Below are positions 54,047-64,000 of a DNA stretch of 64,000 nucleotides, in pieces. The DNA is from Arachis hypogaea (Eukaryota > Streptophyta > Magnoliopsida > Fabales > Fabaceae), in the NCBI RefSeq assembly GCF_003086295.3, contig NC_092045.1:26640022-26704021 (forward strand), read 5' to 3'. Made by a program: the position numbers and the translations under genes. Position 1 is the stretch's first letter, and each line of letters begins with the position of its first letter. Below the pieces are notes generated by a model, which was not told where the DNA came from, searched no databases, and saw nothing but the letters and a program-made list of their open reading frames with translations.

Positions 54047-55400
54047 TGGTAAAATCTTTTCATTTTCTCTTTTGTAAATATTTGGTAGAATTAGTCTAAT
54101 TTCATGTTTTGTTTAGTTAGTTGAGTATATTTGGTAGTTTAATATGTTAAATAAGGTTTTATGGTATTTTGGTAGCTGCTTGGAGGTTTGGAATGCTTAG
54201 ATTGGTGCAAAAACATAGAAAAATTTTGAAAAACAGAGCACCATCCACGCGTACGCGCACTGTACGCGTACGCGTGCATCAAGCGTTTTGGACCATCCAC
54301 GCGAGCGCGCCATGCACGCGTACGCGTGGATTGAGAAGTTCCACCTTCCATACCTTGACCCAAGAGTTAGGCCTGCACTGTGCGGAAATTGGGCCTGAGG
54401 CACAAACCTATTTGCGCGCTCGCGCACATGACGCGTACGCGCCACTCTCGAAATAAGCCATCGACGCGCGCGCGTCATGCGTGCGTGCGCGTGGATGCCC
54501 TTTCTTCCATCCATTTCTTTTCTTCTCCTCTTTCCATTTCTTTTCCTTCTCCTTTCTTCTTCCCTCCTCCAATCCCTCTTCCAACACTTCCTAACACCAT
54601 GGATAACCATTTATTTTAGTTAGTTAATTAGTTAGTTAGTTTGTTTGTTAGATAGCTTTAGTTTAATTTTCATTTTATTTTCTCTCTTTTCATCATAAGT
54701 GTTGGATTATTGACTTTGTTTACTATGCATTGCTTCCCCCTTATTGCCTAAATGCTAATTTAGCATTAATATTTTTAGATAATCTTTGTTAGATCCTATG
54801 ATTGAGGTTATATTTTGCTACTTGGTCTTGAGTTTTTCATGCTTATCTTTTGAAAAATACCAAGTGATGAGAATTGCCTTCGAGCTTGTAACTCTTCTTA
54901 AATTACATGAATTGGCCATCATGTGATTTGAGCCTTATTTTGTGATTAGGCAATCTCTTGATGGATGATGATGTGCATTTACCTTAATGCATTGTATTTC
55001 ATGATCATATGCATCCATATGTGTTCAGCTTGAATGCTTTCATGCTTCTTTAATACTTGTTTTACCTTACAAGTTCACTTAAAGCATCTCAAGCATACTA
55101 GAATGAGTAAAGTGCATGCTTCTTTTGTGACATAGCTCTTTTATGCTAATGTGTGTTCTAAACCGTGCAATTTAGATTTCACACACCTAATATTTCTTAA
55201 TGTCACACTAATTCACTCACTCATTTTTAGTGATTAGTACCTCATTCCAACAAAGTATGCTTCCTTGTTTTTATATCTTCTCATCTTATGGTGTTATATT
55301 TTTGTTTTTCATGAACAATGCACCACAAGCAATAAGGGAAGCAAGACTAAGAACACGCAGCAATCCGGAGAGTCGCCGTACCCCCTTGCTCATCTTTGAG
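54047..55400 (+). mobile_element. R7 internal non-coding region with GC palindromes
   Basis: ACGCGTACGCGC-type palindromes lie at 54246-54500, then AT-rich sequence. The small ORFs are palindrome by-products. No pol genes. Confidence 0.7.
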
Positions 55401-55440
55401 TGCACCGAGGACGGTGCAAACTTTTAAGTGTGGGGAGGTC
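55401..55440 (+). other. R7 internal RGGA hairpin and PPT-like tract
   Basis: TGCACCG, AGGA, CGGTGCA (7 of 7 pairs), AAC, then TTTTAAGTGTGGGGAGGT. The last part is the same as the plus-strand primer region at 56929-56946. Confidence 0.85.
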
Positions 55441-56908
55441 GTCTGACCGTTCGGCGATTTTGGGTGACAAGTTTCTAATCCCAACACTTTTGCATTTCAT
55501 TTTAGGTTTTTAGTATTTTTGTTGCATTTTCTTATTTTTTGCATACATATACACAATAAGCTTAGTCAAAATAATGAAAATTTTCAAGATTTCTATCTAT
55601 AGGGCACCTCAATTGATTTGAGTGAAAACTTTTCATTAAACTTGCTTGAATTATATATCTTGTGGATCATGTTTTTTTTGAGCTAAGAACACAAGCAAGT
55701 GAGTTTTGAGCCTAATGGTGTGGTTACATCTTATAACCACCTATTTTTCCTTCTTGTGTGCATTATTCTCTTTCTATAATTGTAATCTTTGATTTGTTTG
55801 ATTCTTTATGTCCATTATTTTGTGTATTCATGCATTTATATGATTGAGGCCATCATTTCATTTAGCTCACTTACCCAAATAGCCTTACCCTTTATCTCCC
55901 CTTGATTAGCCGAATTGGAGCCTGCGCTTAACCCACTTTGTTCTTAATTTAGCACATTACAAGACTTAAAGCGGAAAACAATAAATGTCCTTATTTGGAT
56001 CTTTGATTAGCTTAGGCTAGTGTGTGTGAGTATCATTCAAGTGTGGGAACCTTGGGACATTGGGTGAAAAAAAGGGTAGTTTTGTATTATTATTGGAAAT
56101 ATTGGGAATTGGGTACATACTCATGTATTGATCAAATGTAAAACCTTATGCATTGATGCTCTTGTATATAAAAATAAAAAAAATGAGAAAAACAAAAGAA
56201 AAAGAAAAGAAAAATAATATGGAAAAGAAAAAAAATAGAAAAAGAAAGAAAAAAGAAGAAAAATAATAAAAAGGGGACAAAATGCCCCAAAGTAAAGCTC
56301 AAACAATAAAGAATCAATGCATATGGAATGTGAATAAAAAAAAGAAAATGCATGAGTATGTGAAAAAGTGAGGAATGGGTAGTTAGGTTAGCTTTGAAAT
56401 TGTATAGGATGTCATAGGTTAGGTGGGAAGTTTAAGCTTATCAAAGATTCAAATTTCAAGCTCACTTGACCAAATATGCATCCTACCTTGACCCTAGCCC
56501 CATTACAACCAAAGAAAAGACCTCATGATATATGTATGCATGCATGAAATATATGTTGATTGTTAGAAGAAGAACAAATCTTGGAAAGCATGATTAGGGG
56601 AGAATTGAGAGAATCAACCCTAAACACTTGAGCGAATAGAGTGCAAACAAATCCGGTGAGGGTTTGATGCTCAATTACATGTTTCCACCTATGATCATAA
56701 TTTTTATGCAAGTTTGTAAAAATATTTAATAACTCAATTCAATTGTAGATTAGACTTGCTAGCCCTTAGCCCTTGTGCATATATGCTTCTTGGGAATTGA
56801 TTTATTTTGACCAAGCAATTACATTCATTTAGATAGTTGCATGTAGGTAGATTGCATTTAGTTAGTTCCATTGAATAAATACCATACCCTTTACTTCATT
56901 CTTGATTT
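55441..56908 (+). mobile_element. R7 internal non-coding tail
   Basis: AT-rich with an A-rich run (56160-56290). No gene seen. Confidence 0.6.
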
Positions 56909-56909
56909 A

Positions 56910-56946
56910 AAGCATGAGGACATGCTTGGTTTAAGTGTGGGGAGGT
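56910..56946 (+). other. R7 pre-LTR hairpin and polypurine tract
   Basis: AAGCATG, AGGA, CATGCTT (7 of 7 pairs), GG, TTTAAGTGTGGGGAGGT, then the 3' LTR. The purine-rich GTGGGGAGG is a plausible plus-strand primer. Confidence 0.85.
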
Positions 56947-58413
56947 TGATAAACCCCGTTTTGACGGTTTATCTTGTATTGATTTTAAGAGCTTTTATGA
57001 CCTTTTACCCACATTTATTCAATGAAATAGCATGGTTTTGTGATTGTCTCCTTATTTGTGCTTAGATGTGAAAACATGCTTTTCAACCCTTAATTTGATG
57101 GTTTTAATCTCCCTTTGATTCCACTAGATGCCTTGATATGTTTGTTAGTGATTTCAGATTGAAAAGGGCTAGGAATGGATCAAAGGAGTGAAGAGGGAAA
57201 GCATGCAAAGTGGAGAAATCATGAAAAGTCAAGGAAGTTGAACTCGCCCATGGACGCGCGCGCGCACCTGGCGCTTGCGCGCACCTGCGAATTACCCCAT
57301 AGACGCGTACGCGTGCTGTGCGCGTACGCGTTGATGCTGATATATGATTTTTTAATGAATTCGCAACCAACGAATTCTGAAGGGTTGTGGGGACCAATTG
57401 CAACCAACTTTGGCACCAAAGATGCTATTTAAAGCCAAGGATTGAAGGGAAAAGGAGATTCTAATCATTCACACACATTAGGATTAGTTAGAATTAGATT
57501 CTAGAGAGAGAAGCTCTCACTTCTCTCTAGGATTAGGATTAGGATTAGGTTTAGTTCTTAGATCTAGATTTTAATACATCTTCTTCTACTTCTATCTTCT
57601 CAATTCCTTGTTGTTACATTCATTCTCCTTCCATTCTTTTGTTGTAATTTCCTTTATGTTGTTCTTATGTTTTGTTGTAGATCTACTATTGTTCCTTCCA
57701 TTTTCTTTCAATTAAATAAAAGGTAATTCATAATAATTGTTCTTCTTTGCTTTTCTATTGTTGATCTCTTGCCTTTGTAGTTAGATCTCTCTTTAGTTCT
57801 TGCAATTTATGTTGTTTACTTTTATTGCCTTTTATGTGTTTGTTGAAATGCCTCTTCTAGATATAGTATAGATTTTGTTCCTCTTGGCCTAGGTAGAGTA
57901 ATTAGTGACACTTGAGTTATCTAATTCCTTTGTTGATTGGTAAATGGAGAGATTGCTAATTGGTTTGGAGTGCACTAAAGCTAGTCTTTCCTTGGGAGTT
58001 GGCTAGGACTTGTGGCTCAAGTCATTTCATCCACTTGACTTTCCTTTATTTAGTAAGGGTTAACTAAGTGGTAGCAATGAACAATTCTCATCACAATTGA
58101 GAAGGATAACTAGGATAGGACTTCTAATTTTCATATCTTGCCAAGAGCCTTTTATAGTTGTTAGTTTATTTTCATTGCCATTTACTTTCATGCCTCTTAT
58201 CAAAACCCCAAAACAACTCAAACCAATAACAAGACACTTTATTGCAATTCCTAGGGAGAACGACCCGAGGTTTAAATACTTCGGTTATTAATTTTAGGGG
58301 TTTGTACTAGTGACAAACAACTTTTGTATGAAAGGATTATTGCTTGGTTTAGAAACTATACTTCGACGAGATTTTATTTGAGAAATTCTAAACCGTCAAA
58401 AATCTAATCATTA
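56947..58413 (+). mobile_element. R7 3' LTR (1467 bp)
   Basis: Matches 39748-41216. The terminal CA has become TA. Followed by target repeat GTCTC (58414-58418), after which the R5 integrase frame resumes exactly. Confidence 0.95.
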
Positions 58414-58418
58414 GTCTC

Positions 58419-61093
58419 CCTTTGATAAAGTTTGACAAAGACATCACTTGTGATGCTTGCCAAATGGGAAAACAAACAAAAAGTTCTTTTAAACCAAAGG
58501 AAGACATCTCTACTAAAAGACCACTTGAGTTGCTACACATTGATTTATTTGGTCCAACAAGAACACAAAGCCTAGGAGGTAAACATTATGGTTTAGTAAT
58601 TGTTGGTTGGGTTTTATTTCTTGCACACAAAAATGAAGCCTTTTTGGCCTTTGAACCTTTTTGCAAGAAAATTCAAAATGAAAAGGATTTGAAAATCTCT
58701 TCTATAAGAAGCGATCATGGAACTGAATTTGAGAATAATTTATTTGAATCCTTTTGTGAGGAATTTGGAATATCTCACAACTTCTCTTGTCCAAGGACAC
58801 CACAACAAAATGGTGTTGTGGAAAGAAGAAATAGAAGCATACAAGAGATGACAAGAGCTATGCTTTGTGAGAGTAATATTCCAAAATTCCTTTGGGCTGA
58901 AGCGGTTAACACAGCCTGCCACATTTTGAATAGAACAATCATAAGGAAATTTTTGAAGAAAACCCCTTATGAACTTTGGAAAGGCTACCCACCAAACTTA
59001 GATTACTTGCACATCTTTGGATGCGAATGTTTTGTTTTTAATAACAAAGAAAATTTGGGTAAATTTGATCCAAAGGCTTATGAGTGTTTGTTTGTAGGAT
59101 ATTCCACAACTAGTAAAGCATATAGCGTTTATCATCAAGATGCTAGAATTATTGAGGAGTCCATACATGTTACATTTTGTGATACTAACTTGGTGCAAAG
59201 CATTTTGGAAGATTGTGATGCAGGAAATCAAGCTCAAAAGGAGGATGAAACTGCTCAAAATCATGAAAAAGAAAATTCTGGACAAACTGAACCAGAAACT
59301 GCAAATGCTGAAAATTCAAGAGACAATTCCATTTTATCTCATGAATCTGAAGGAAATCCTGCAGCCAGCAGTGCCCAGAATCCCTTGGTGACTGAATCTG
59401 CCTCCAAGTCCACCAGACCTCGTGAGTGGAGATTCTTGAAGAATTATCCTGAGGAATTTGTCATTGGGGACGTCTCTCATGGAGTGCAAACAAGGTCTTC
59501 CACTAGAAAGGCCAATGAAGGATCCAACATTGCCCTTCTATCACAAATAGAGCCTCAAAATGTCAAGGAAGAACTTTGTGACCCTTCTTGGGTTAAAGCT
59601 ATAGAGGATGAGCTTCATGAGTTTGTAAAGAACCAAGTTTGGACTTTGGTTCCAAGGCCAAGTGGAAAGAAAATGACCGGCACCAAGTGGATATTTCGGA
59701 ACAAGTTGGGAGAAGATGGTAGCATTGCAAGAAACAAGGCAAGGCTAGTGGCTCAAGGATATGACCAAGAAGAAGGAATAGACTTTGATGAATCCTTCGC
59801 CCCTGATGCCCGAATGGAAGCCATAAGACTTCTCTTAGCTTATGCTGTATTTTGTGGTTTTAAATTATACCAAATGGATGTGAAATGTGCATTCTTGAAT
59901 GGAGTGATAGATAGAGAAGTGTATGTGGAGCAGCCTCCTGGTTTGAAAATAAAGAGCATTTTGATCATGTTTTTAAACTATCTAAAGCTCTCTATGGTTT
60001 AAGACAAGCTCCTAGAGCTTGGTATGAGAGACTTAGCTCTTTTCTTTTGAAAAATGGTTTTCAAAGAGGCACCACTGACACAACTCTATTCATCAAGAAC
60101 TCTAATGATTCTTTTATTCTAGTCCAAATATATGTTGATGACATTATTTTTGGATCAGCCAATGAATCCCTTTGTTCAGAATTTGGAAAACTCATGACAA
60201 GAGAATTTGACATGAGTATGATGGGTGAACTTAATTTTTTCCTTGGGCTGCAAATTAAACAAACTGAAAAAGGTATTTTCATTCATCAAGAAAAGTATGC
60301 CAAGGAATTAGTTAAGAAATTTGGTATGGAAAATGCCAAACCCATGGGAACACCAATGCATCCTAATTCAAAATTAGATAAGGGAGAAACTGAGAAAGAT
60401 GTTGATAAGACTAGGTATAGAGGAATGATTGGTTCTCTTATGTACTTAACTTCCTCTAGACCCGATATTGTGCAAAGTGTTGGATTGTGTTCTAGGTTCC
60501 AATCCAAACCTAAAGAGTCACATCTTTCTGCAGTTAAAAGGATCATTAGATATGTTCATGGCACATCCAATTTTGGTCTTTGGTATCCTAAGATTGATGA
60601 TTTTTCTGCAGTTGGTTATTGTGATGCAGATTTTGCTGGTGATAGAGTTGATAGAAGGAGCACTTCTGGTTTATGTTGCTTCCTTGGAAAGTCCTTAAAT
60701 GTTTGGTCAAGTAAGAAGCAACCAACAGTGGCATTATCCACTGCAGAGGCTGAGTATATAGCTGCTTCTTCTTGTTGTTCTCAGCTTTTATGGTTAAAAA
60801 CATAGCTTGCTGATTACAAATTAAATGCTGAAAATATTCCCTTATTTTGTGACAACATGAGTGCCATTAACATTTCTAAAAACCCAGTTTTGCACTCAAG
60901 AACTAAACATATTGAAGTGAAATTTCACTCAATAAGAGAACATGTTCAAAAAGTGGATACTAGCATTCAATTTGTTAAATCAGACGAGCAATTGGCAGAC
61001 ATTTTCACTAAACCACTGCCTGAGGACAGATTTTGCATGCTTAGGACTAGTCTTGGAATCTTGAATTATGATTCTTTGTTTAAAAATTACTGA
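58419..61093 (+). pseudogene. R5 copia integrase, reverse transcriptase and RNase H (broken)
   Basis: Continues pol from 39747. Integrase finger Cys residues are at about 58449 (CDACQMGK). The core has [18 protein letters not shown] and [10 protein letters not shown] as the DDE triad. Reverse transcriptase starts near 59590 ([54 protein letters not shown]) and has YVDD at 60131-60142. RNase H lies at about 60600-61000 (CDADFAGD, TAEAEYIAAS, LADIFTKPL). A one-base loss near 59942 shifts the frame, and a TAG at about 60803-60805 stops it before the last segment, which ends at 61093. Together with lesions in gag and protease, R5 is not autonomous. Confidence 0.9.
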
Positions 61094-61646
61094 TGTGCTT
61101 GCTGGAGAAATTTTGTCTCATGAACAGGTATGAGACAATTCTGGGCAGATGATGGTTATTCCCTTCACTCAGTGTGTTCTAGGCTTCTGGCAAGAGTTAG
61201 TTGAACTGGGCCATGCTCAAAATTCAGATCATGGGTGGTCTTATGTGTTTCCTTAAATCCAACCATCTCTGGGCCCAAATATGAATGTCACATTTTTGCT
61301 TAGTTGAGATTTTTGTTGGCTTGAGTGGTTATTTTAAATTTTTTTTTGCAAAAAGGGCTTTCATTAAAATGTTTTTAGTCTAAAAGAATTTTCTGTTTAA
61401 TTAAAAAAAAGGGTTTCTGATTTTTTAAAATTATTTCTTCAAATCAAAATAAAATCTTTCTTAAATGAGGTCATGTCTTTTCAAAAGTCTTTTCAACAGT
61501 GATGCAGTTGCATGGTTTGAGGAAGTTTCTTTTGGGTACAATTACCAATATCCCTCTCTTTCCTCCATAACTTTTCCTCAAACCCTTCGGTTTCTTCCCT
61601 CTCTCTCCACTGTCTCTCTTCCATCAAAAGCCTCAATTCAACCAAA
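61094..61646 (+). mobile_element. R5 spacer between pol and accessory ORF
   Basis: Non-coding, AT-rich. Probably contains signals for expressing the downstream ORF; none identified. Confidence 0.5.
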
Positions 61647-63114
61647 ATGGGGAAGAAAGTTATTGCCAAAAGAGCACCTCGTGAGAAAATCCATAAACTT
61701 CCAGGATATCCTAGACCTTCAACCCGTTCTCAAGAACACTCCAAGGTATCCTGCCTCTGCTAAACCGACACCACCACCAAAGGCGATGCCTTCCAAACCT
61801 GCCTCTTCAAAACCTGGCTCTTCAAAGCCATCCTCATCCAAAGGGAAGCATCCGGCGATAGAGGAACCTATTCCCGAACCACTACAACCCAGGGCAAGGT
61901 CAGTCCCTGTGCGCTCACAGAGAGGTAAAACTTGAGTTCCTCTCAAATCAGTTAGTGAACCTGACATTGGGCCATTTGATCACAAAGCTCATTTTTTGAC
62001 ATCTCATTCGAACTATAACCCTTATAGATTCAAATCTGCCATGAACAATGATTTTTATGAAGGGGTTATCCAGTATCGTACCTTGTGTCCATCTTTTTTA
62101 GCTGATCTGCAATCTTTGAAAAGAAAAGGTTTTCCTTTTGTTGATAACTTGATTTTTCTGGACTGGAATCATCTTTTTGATATCAAAAAGCCTGTTTATC
62201 CCTTGTTGGTCAAAGAATTTTATGCTAATATGACTTATCATGAAGGCACTACTCACTCATATGTAAAGGGCCGAGATATAGTTTTAAACAATGAGACTAT
62301 CAGTGATGCTTTAAAGTATACTGATGTTGGGCCTAGTGCTTACACTTCAGTTAAGTGGGATGAAGGAGTTGGTGTTTCATACAATGATGCCCTGGCTAGT
62401 ATCTGTGAACATGTCTCCTTAATTGATGGCATTACACCCACTCACAAAGCCCTTGGATATGAACGTGCTCAGTTGCACCGAATGGTCAACCACATCATAC
62501 TTCCTCAAAGTGGTTCATATCAAAGGGTTTCATACACTGACACTCTTGTTTCATATGCCATTCTCACCAAAACTGAACTTTTATTTGCATATTTGATGGT
62601 TAGATACATGTTTGATTCTGTTAGGAGTGAAAAAGACAAAGCTCTTCCTTATGGCATGTTTCTAACTTGTATTTTTGAGTATTTTGGTGTTGACTTGACC
62701 AATGAGAAATATGAAAATAAACATTCATATCTAAAGGGAGGTGGTTCAGTGAAAAAGCAAAAAGGACCAACTCGGTCTGAGAGAGTGGTTCTAGATGATG
62801 ATGATGAAGAGTACATCCCAGATGACTCTCCTCCTCCTTCCACTGAGGGTACTTCCATTTCCACTGGAAAGAAATCTGCTCTGCTGAATGTGGTCAAGGA
62901 TGTTGCTCAAGAGTTTGTTTCCTAATCAAATCATTTGATTGCTATGAGCAAGGAACAAAGGAAGCTAGCTAGCAAGCATGAGAACTTCCTGAATAAATCA
63001 AGAGATAGGGTGGCTGTGCTCATGACCTTCATTGATAACCTTAATAATGATGAAGACATTGTCACTGATGTTGAAGAGGAAGCTGCTTCGGAGGGGAATG
63101 GCTCTGATGCCTAG
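61647..63114 (+). pseudogene. R5 accessory (Sirevirus env-position) ORF, broken
   Basis: A likely start is ATG 61647 (basic MGKKVIAKRAPREK). A frameshift near 61700 enters a Pro/Ser/Lys-rich segment (KPTPPPKAMPSKPASSKP). Stops at 61933 (TGA) and 62923 (TAA) interrupt the same frame, which ends at TAG 63112. The core (61996-62925) has YPLLVKEFYANMTYHEG, DALKYTDVGP, MVNHIILPQSGSYQRVSY and LVSYAILTKTELLFAYL, then an acidic DDDDEEYIPDD. These match, in order, the core motifs of the R6 and R8 accessory ORFs, although R5 is a copia element. No signal peptide or convincing membrane segment is seen, so the label 'envelope' rests on position only. Confidence 0.75.
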
Positions 63115-63333
63115 AATTTGTCTCATAAAAACTATTGATGCTGCTCTGTTTTCTGTCTCATAAACTCTGTTTTCTTTTGCTACTGTTGGACTTATTTTTG
63201 TTATCTTGGATGACTGTAAAAACTTTGAATATTGCTGCACTTTTGGGAGTTTAGTTAGTAATTTGGACTGTGCTCTGACCTTTCTTGCAGGGTTTATAGT
63301 GATATTTTTGTGGGTATTGCTTATTATCAACCC

Positions 63334-63352
63334 TTGATGACAAAAGGGGGAG
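63334..63352 (+). other. R5 distal polypurine tract
   Basis: TTGATGACAAAAGGGGGAG about 455 bp before the 3' LTR. Sireviruses are known for extra conserved purine tracts upstream of the LTR-adjacent one. Confidence 0.7.
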
Positions 63353-63785
63353 TAATAGAAGCAGTAACTGGAACTGGAATGCTATTCTGACTAAAGTTAC
63401 CTTTGATTACTATTTTTGTGAACTTTGATTGACTGCTGCAGATTTTAATAAGCATGATTTGCAATTGTTTGCAAATATGGTGAACTGTTGTGAATGAGGT
63501 TGGAAACTTGCTTTATGATATGTTGCTATCTTGACCCTGACCCTGATGTGTTAAAGCTCCATTTTGGCCATTAAAACTGTAACTATTTGCTACATTTTTG
63601 GTTGGTGTATAGCATCTGTTTGGTTCCATATAAGCATATGTAAACAGGAAAGAAGAGAAGAGCATAAATCCAGGGGAAGCAAATTTTGAAAAGGAAAGAG
63701 GGAGCAACATAAAAGAAAATGACAAATCAAAGGGAGTTTCTAAACTTTACTCAAACTCATTTCTTTTGCTTATTGCTGAAATCAT
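63353..63785 (+). mobile_element. R5 non-coding stretch between purine tracts
   Basis: AT-rich, no gene. Contains a GAAGAGAAG-rich purine stretch near 63650-63710. Confidence 0.5.
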
Positions 63786-63806
63786 GTTTGTCATCAAGAG
63801 GGAGAT
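63786..63806 (+). other. R5 LTR-adjacent polypurine tract
   Basis: TCATCAAGAGGGAGAT directly before TGTTGAATTATG. Confidence 0.75.
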
Positions 63807-63845
63807 TGTTGAATTATGAAATTAACTAAAGTAATTAGTGATGAC
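63807..63845 (+). mobile_element. R5 3' LTR, first 39 bp
   Basis: Identical to the start of the LTR at 25356. Cut after GTGATGAC by R9. Confidence 0.85.
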
Positions 63846-64000
63846 TGGTGGATGAAATTGTGATCATCAATGTTGTATTCTTTGTTATTGTATGGAATAA
63901 TTATAATGGCTCCTTGCTATGTGTGGACACAACTCCGTTCAACTAACCAGCAAGTGTACTGGGTCGTCCAAGTAATAAACCTTACGTGAGTAAGGGTCGA
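63846..64000 (-). mobile_element. R9 LTR fragment (R3/R6 family), cut by the window edge
   Basis: TGGTGGATGAAATTGTGATC through CGTGAGTAAGGGTCGA matches the minus-strand end of the R3/R6 LTR (19059-19152). The left target repeat would be ATGAC (63841-63845). Confidence 0.8.

Noticed and set aside
61465..61646. ORF start at 61465 for the R5 accessory gene
   Set aside because: Codons before 61647 look like leader. The basic MGKKVIAKRAPREK start at 61647 is more gene-like, with a later frameshift explaining the longer open frame.

Overview
The window is plant nuclear DNA, AT-rich and built almost entirely of LTR retrotransposons, with one probable host gene. I infer a legume, most likely Arachis (peanut or a wild relative). 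The basis is the GGCGTTTAACGCC palindrome arrays in the LTRs, and the pairing of a pol-bearing Ty3 element with a pol-less one sharing its LTR, which recalls the FIDEL/Feral pair described in peanut. The species call comes from memory and was not checked by a search.

Layout. (1) 1-9612: a minus-strand Ty3/gypsy element (T1) with very long LTRs (4529 bp for the complete copy) and only a gag gene; its second LTR runs off the left edge. (2) 9613-11300: an older relic LTR of a related family. (3) 11400-13900: AT-rich spacer with two inverted-repeat (MITE/foldback-like) elements and microsatellites. (4) 13905-14820: a small two-exon C2-domain gene, the only good host gene. (5) 15765-64000: one nest of LTR elements, labelled R1-R9 here. 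R1 (Ty3, +, 5' LTR and broken gag) holds R2 (solo LTR) and is cut by R3 (Ty3, -, decayed pol). R3 is cut by R4 (Ty3 LTR, -), and R4 is cut by R5 (Ty1/copia Sirevirus-like, +). R5 holds R6 (Ty3, +, gag-protease plus accessory ORF, no pol), R7 (Ty3-like, +, one unusual ORF) and R9 (Ty3 LTR, -, right edge). R7 holds R8 (Ty3, +, gag-protease plus accessory ORF, no pol). The longest chain is six deep: R1>R3>R4>R5>R7>R8. R6, R7 and R8 have perfect 5-bp target site duplications (GTCAT, GTCTC, TGTAT), and R2 has one with a single mismatch.

Functional picture. R3 has the reverse transcriptase/RNase H/integrase region but it is decayed. R6 and R8 have intact gag-protease frames, primer binding sites and polypurine-type ends but no reverse transcriptase, so they look like non-autonomous elements mobilised in trans. 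R6, R8 and the copia element R5 all carry an accessory ORF after the pol position with the same core motif (EFYAN followed by an I-I/L-P block). R3, R6, R7 and R8 share a small hairpin with variable paired stems, an invariant RGGA loop and a following TTTAAGTNTGG motif. It lies just before the 3' LTR in all four, and a second internal copy is present in R3, R6 and R7. Those four elements also share a conserved non-coding block 12-37 bp after a stop codon. GC-rich short-palindrome arrays sit about 95-135 bp upstream of the LTR TATA box in four elements of three families.
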